In this document: one piece after another, positions 61,678-64,000 of the stretch
Numbering within the stretch: position 1 is the first letter of the stretch
Layout: every line of letters starts with the position of its first letter
Source: Halobacillus amylolyticus
GTDB taxonomy: Bacteria; Bacillota; Bacilli; Bacillales; Halobacillaceae
Reading direction: 5' to 3'
Assembly (NCBI RefSeq): GCF_022921115.1
Contig: NZ_CP095075.1
Span: forward strand, 496,001-560,000
DNA: 64,000 nt
Notes under the pieces: model-generated
Databases searched by the model: none
What the model was told of the DNA's origin: nothing
The model's input: only the letters and a program-made list of their open reading frames with translations
Position numbers and translations under genes: made by a program

Positions 61678-62241
61678 ATGAAAACAATCGTCGTAACAGG
61701 ATATAAACCAATGGAAATGGGAATTTTCAAGCATGATGATGCTAAAGTGGAGTTTGTTAAAGAAACGATAAGGAAAAGGTTGATTTCCCTTATTGAAGAA
61801 GGTCTTGAATGGATCATTCTTTCTGGGCAAATGGGTGTTGAACTCTGGACAGCAGAAGTCGTGCTAGATCTTAAGAATGACTATCCTATCCAGCTTGGTG
61901 TCATTCCTCCCTTTCAAAACCAGCAGTCGAAATGGCCGGATCAATTGAAGCTTGTGTATGAAGAGATAACTGAGCTTGCTGATTTCTATAAACCAATCTA
62001 TAACAAAGAATATGAAGGACCCTACCAATTCCGAGCGAAGGATCAATTTCTTATCGAACATTCGGATGGTTGTCTGTTGCTGTATGATGAAGATACTCCA
62101 GGTACTCCACAATATTTTTTAAAACTGGTTAAAACCTTTCAGGAGCATCACACTTATGATATTTTATACATAACACCCAGTGATTTGGATGAAACCGTTG
62201 AGGAAATTCGAATGTCTCACCACGATTTTTGGGAGCAATAA
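61678..62241 (+). CDS. ypsA: YpsA-family SLOG protein (DUF1273)
   Basis: A 187-residue protein of the SLOG superfamily. TGYKPMEMGIF (about 6-16), SGQMGVELWTAEV (about 49-61) and the C-terminal SDGCLLLYDEDTPGTPQYFL blocks match YpsA. In Firmicutes it influences cell division, consistent with gpsB next to it (established for B. subtilis/S. aureus YpsA). ATG 61678 fits GATGGAGAG; in-frame GTG 61669 and ATG 61672 are also possible. Confidence 0.88.
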   Translation: MKTIVVTGYKPMEMGIFKHDDAKVEFVKETIRKRLISLIEEGLEWIILSGQMGVELWTAEVVLDLKNDYPIQLGVIPPFQNQQSKWPDQLKLVYEEITELADFYKPIYNKEYEGPYQFRAKDQFLIEHSDGCLLLYDEDTPGTPQYFLKLVKTFQEHHTYDILYITPSDLDETVEEIRMSHHDFWEQ

Positions 62242-62265
62242 TCGTTTTATGGGGAACGGATTAAA

Positions 62266-62294
62266 TTGACAATCGAGCCAGCTTTTGAAAAAAT
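62266..62294 (+). promoter_or_regulatory. Possible promoter of gpsB
   Basis: A perfect -35 TTGACA (62266-62271) at 17 bp from a weak AAAAAT (62289-62294). Confidence 0.35.
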
Positions 62295-62325
62295 ATAGGT
62301 AATGTGCTGAACAGAGGTGAGAGTA

Positions 62326-62649
62326 ATGAGCGAAGAGAAATTTCATTTAGATGGGAAGACAATTTTAGAAAAAGATTTTAAAACGTCCATGAGAGGGTAT
62401 AATCAAGAAGAGGTGGACGAGTTCTTGGATTTAGTCATCCAGGATTATGAAGCATTTAATAAAGAGATCGAAAGACTGGGCAATGAAAATGATCGTTTAA
62501 AAAAAGCTCCTTCTCGAGAGGCGGCACCTGCCCAGCGGTCAAGGCAAACTCAGACGGCCAATCATAATCATCAGGTAAATTACGATATTTTAAAAAGAGT
62601 TTCTAATTTAGAAAAAGCTGTATTTGGGAAAAAATATGCAGAAGAGTAA
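62326..62649 (+). CDS. gpsB: Cell division/cell wall coordinator GpsB
   Basis: A 107-residue DivIVA-like coiled-coil protein. The N-terminal lipid-binding and PBP-binding part (KTILEKDFKTSMRGYNQEEVDEFLDLVIQDY, about 11-41) is followed by a variable linker (about 65-85) and a short C-terminal trimer-forming helix (YDILKRVSNLEKAVFG). GpsB shuttles PBP1, the ponA product, between septum and side wall. ATG 62326 follows AGAGGTGAG. Confidence 0.94.
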   Translation: MSEEKFHLDGKTILEKDFKTSMRGYNQEEVDEFLDLVIQDYEAFNKEIERLGNENDRLKKAPSREAAPAQRSRQTQTANHNHQVNYDILKRVSNLEKAVFGKKYAEE

Positions 62650-62703
62650 GTGTATATATTTACCTGGTGACATGGCACGTTCTTTTTGCTATGATAATAG
62701 AAC

Positions 62704-62732
62704 GTGACTATTAAACGAGTTACGCTTAAAAT
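62704..62732 (+). promoter_or_regulatory. Likely rnpB promoter
   Basis: GTGACT (62704-62709), 17-bp spacer, TAAAAT (62727-62732), placing the start at the predicted RNA 5' end. Confidence 0.5.
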
Positions 62733-62737
62733 GCACA

Positions 62738-63132
62738 TTTGAATACTCGGGTAATCGCTGTATTGCATCTGTGATACAGAGGAAAGTCCATGCTCGCACA
62801 AGCTGAGATGCTTGTAGTGTTCGTGCCTGACGAAACCATAAGTCAGGGTAACTTTTAAGTTAACGGCAGGGAAGATACCTACGTCCCTTAGGGGATAGGG
62901 TATTGCTACCTTGAAAGTGCCACAGTGACGGAGCCAGAATAGAAATATTCTGGGTGGAACGAGGTAAACCCCGCGAGCGAGCAACCCAAATTAAGGTAGG
63001 GGCACTTTTTGAAGGGAATTCAACCCGATAAGAGGTCGCGTTATGCGGCAGATAGATGGTTACCACCGGAGTACGAGGTTGACCGCCGTTTGTAGTACGA
63101 TGGAACAGAACATGGCTTACAGAGTATTCAAA
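62738..63132 (+). ncRNA. rnpB: RNase P RNA, type B
   Basis: The catalytic RNA of RNase P. About 395 bases with the conserved pieces in order: CGGGTAATCGCTG, GAGGAAAGTCCATGCTCGCAC, GGCAGGGAAGATACC, TTGAAAGTGCCACAGTGACG, GGTAAACCCCGCGAGCGAG, CCAAATTAAGGTAGGGGC, GAATTCAACCCG, and ACGATGGAACAGAACATGGCTTACAG. The ends pair as helix P1: TTTGAATACTC (62738-62748) with GAGTATTCAAA (63122-63132). The layout with an extended GTAGGGG / TTTGAAGGGAATTC region is the Bacillus (type B) form. Confidence 0.96.
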
Positions 63133-63154
63133 GGTCATTGATTCAACATGTTAT

Positions 63155-63208
63155 AACACCCTTCTACTTAAGCCTGATCGCTTTGATGGAAGGGTGTTTT
63201 ATTTTTAT
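63155..63208 (+). terminator. Terminator of rnpB
   Basis: 10-bp stem AACACCCTTC/GAAGGGTGTT (63155-63164 with 63189-63198) with a long loop, then TTTATTTTT. Confidence 0.75.
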
Positions 63209-63221
63209 CGATAATAGAGGT

Positions 63222-63367
63222 TGTTCAAAAAGTCACCCAATGATAAACGGCGAATTTCTTCGTTGCTCGGTTTTTCCGGTCCTCACGTATGAAAGGCATA
63301 CGGCTTGCGGTCCTCAAAACTTTCGCGCCTCGAACTTCTTGTTTCTAATTTGGAAACTTTTTGAACA
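63222..63367. repeat. MITE-like palindromic repeat upstream of rlmL
   Basis: 146 bp with perfect 12-bp terminal inverted repeats: TGTTCAAAAAGT (63222-63233) and ACTTTTTGAACA (63356-63367). Inside, a 6-bp hairpin CGTATG/CATACG (63286-63291 with 63297-63302) is bracketed by two copies of CGGTCCTCA (63277-63285 and 63308-63316). No coding frame of note. It resembles non-autonomous dispersed repeats of Bacillaceae (recalled). It fills the space between rnpB and the next gene; only one copy is in this window. Confidence 0.6.
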
Positions 63368-63388
63368 CTCGGTATTAGGAGGATCATC

Positions 63389-64000
63389 ATGCCACAAAAT
63401 GTAACCTTGATTGCTACAGCTGCTATGGGATTAGAAGCGATTGTTGCACGAGAAGTTCGTGCATTAGGCTATGAAGATGTGCAAGTAGAAAACGGAAGAG
63501 TAGTGTTTACAGCTCCAGTATCAGCGATTCCCCGTACTAATTTATGGCTTCGGACTGCTGACCGAGTAAAATTGGTAGTCGGTAGGTTTAAAGCCTATAG
63601 CTTTGATGAACTATTTGAAAAAACAAAAGCATTGCCATGGGAAACGTTTATCACCGAAGAAGGTGAATTCCCTGTGATAGGAAAATCGGTGAAGTCGAAG
63701 CTCTATAGCGTACCCGATTGTCAATCAATTGTGAAGAAGGCGATTGTTGAACGTTTGAAACAAAAATACGGCGTCGCGTCTATTTTGAAAGAATCCGGTG
63801 ATGATTTTTATCGAGTTGAAGTCGCTATACATAAAGATGAGGCATTGCTCACACTCGATACTTCAGGGAGCGGTTTGCACAAAAGAGGCTATCGCGTGGG
63901 ACAAGGGGAAGCCCCTTTAAAAGAAACCCTTGCTGCAGCTCTTATTCAAGTCACTAACTGGCATCCAGATCAGCCCTTTGTTGATCCTTTTTGTGGATCG
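63389..64000 (+). CDS. ypsC: 23S rRNA (guanine-N2)-methyltransferase RlmL-type (YpsC), partial
   Basis: The first 204 codons; the gene runs off the window. MPQNVTLIATAAMGLEAIVAREVRALG is the N-terminal ferredoxin-like part, a THUMP domain covers about residues 45-155, and the start of the Rossmann methyltransferase domain (LHKRGYRVGQGEAPLKETLAAAL then FVDPFCGS at 197-204) is seen. The family modifies a guanine in 23S rRNA. SD TTAGGAGGATC precedes ATG 63389; the start lies 22 bases past the palindromic repeat. Confidence 0.9.
   Translation, partial: MPQNVTLIATAAMGLEAIVAREVRALGYEDVQVENGRVVFTAPVSAIPRTNLWLRTADRVKLVVGRFKAYSFDELFEKTKALPWETFITEEGEFPVIGKSVKSKLYSVPDCQSIVKKAIVERLKQKYGVASILKESGDDFYRVEVAIHKDEALLTLDTSGSGLHKRGYRVGQGEAPLKETLAAALIQVTNWHPDQPFVDPFCGS

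Noticed and set aside
61374..61817. 147-residue minus-strand frame over cotD and ypsA
   Set aside because: Antisense to two well-supported genes and the cotD terminator; no SD.
62580..63138. Minus-strand reading frames across gpsB end and rnpB
   Set aside because: The region is clearly RNase P RNA on the plus strand; the frames are chance openings.
63138..63404. 88-residue frame from rnpB terminator through the palindromic repeat
   Set aside because: No SD, and it consists of terminator, repeat and the ypsC leader in another frame.
1..64000. CRISPR arrays, tRNA or rRNA genes, prophage or defence islands
   Set aside because: No regularly spaced repeats, tRNA cloverleaf or rRNA sequence, phage structural genes or defence genes were seen; only one IS interrupts the core gene order.

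Overview
This is a stretch of ordinary, densely packed, low-GC Firmicute chromosome from a spore former. Gene order follows Bacillus subtilis closely (ypbH-gudB-ypdA-prsW-sleB-ypeB-ypfA-cmk-rpsA-der-gpsA-spoIVA-hbs-mtrB-hepS-menG-hepT-ndk-cheR-aro-hisC-tyrA-ypiA-qcrABC-dapB-mgsA-bshA-cca-birA-panBCD-dinG-aspB-asnS-dnaD-nth-ponA-recU-yppE-cotD-ypsA-gpsB-rnpB-ypsC), mostly inverted in reading direction relative to the usual map. Sporulation genes (sleB, ypeB, spoVIF, spoIVA, ypjB, cotD, an sspM-like gene), a type-B RNase P RNA and bacillithiol genes (ypdA, bshA) point to Bacillaceae. Acidic proteins and local order fit a halotolerant genus of the Halobacillus/Virgibacillus kind; the genus is inference.

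Layout. 1-5100: phosphoesterase, MecA-type adaptor, D-Ala-D-Ala ligase, glutamate dehydrogenase, bacillithiol disulfide reductase. 5172-6142 (minus): type I asparaginase with a one-base frameshift. 6236-12751: PrsW, spore germination hydrolase pair sleB-ypeB, c-di-GMP receptor YpfA, cmk-plsC, S1-domain protein. 12975-19307: yphA, der, gpsA, spoVIF, two small yph genes, spoIVA. 19666-24477: HU, TRAP, menaquinone side chain genes, ndk, cheR. 24643-30760: aromatic amino acid supra-operon, in which aroB and aroH form one reading frame and the trp genes are missing. 30820-36936: a divergent amidohydrolase-like protein, ypiA-ypiB-ypiF, and the menaquinol:cytochrome c reductase operon. 36994-49422: ypjB, a membrane Zn protease, YitT protein (minus), then the long dapB-to-panD biosynthetic run and dinG. 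49516-54141: ypmA-ypmB-aspB-asnS and dnaD-nth. 54201-57870 (minus): ponA, recU, tiny sspM-like gene. 58035-64000: small genes, cdd, an IS1182-type element (59276-61138), cotD, ypsA, gpsB, rnpB, a MITE-like repeat and the start of ypsC/rlmL.

How it works together. The window links envelope synthesis (ddl, ponA, gpsB, plsC, ypiB/ReoY), menaquinone respiration (hepS-menG-hepT feeding qcrABC), chorismate to Tyr/Phe, and cofactors (pantothenate, biotin ligase, bacillithiol), with sporulation genes interspersed.

No defence island, prophage, CRISPR array or evident new multi-gene system is present. The unusual items are the broken asparaginase, the AroB-AroH fusion, TRAP without folE or trp genes, a histidine-less amidohydrolase relative, two short palindromic repeats, an IS whose leader looks self-silencing, and a 30-codon spore-protein gene. 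Start codons were chosen by Shine-Dalgarno (SD) spacing; promoters and terminators were read by eye.
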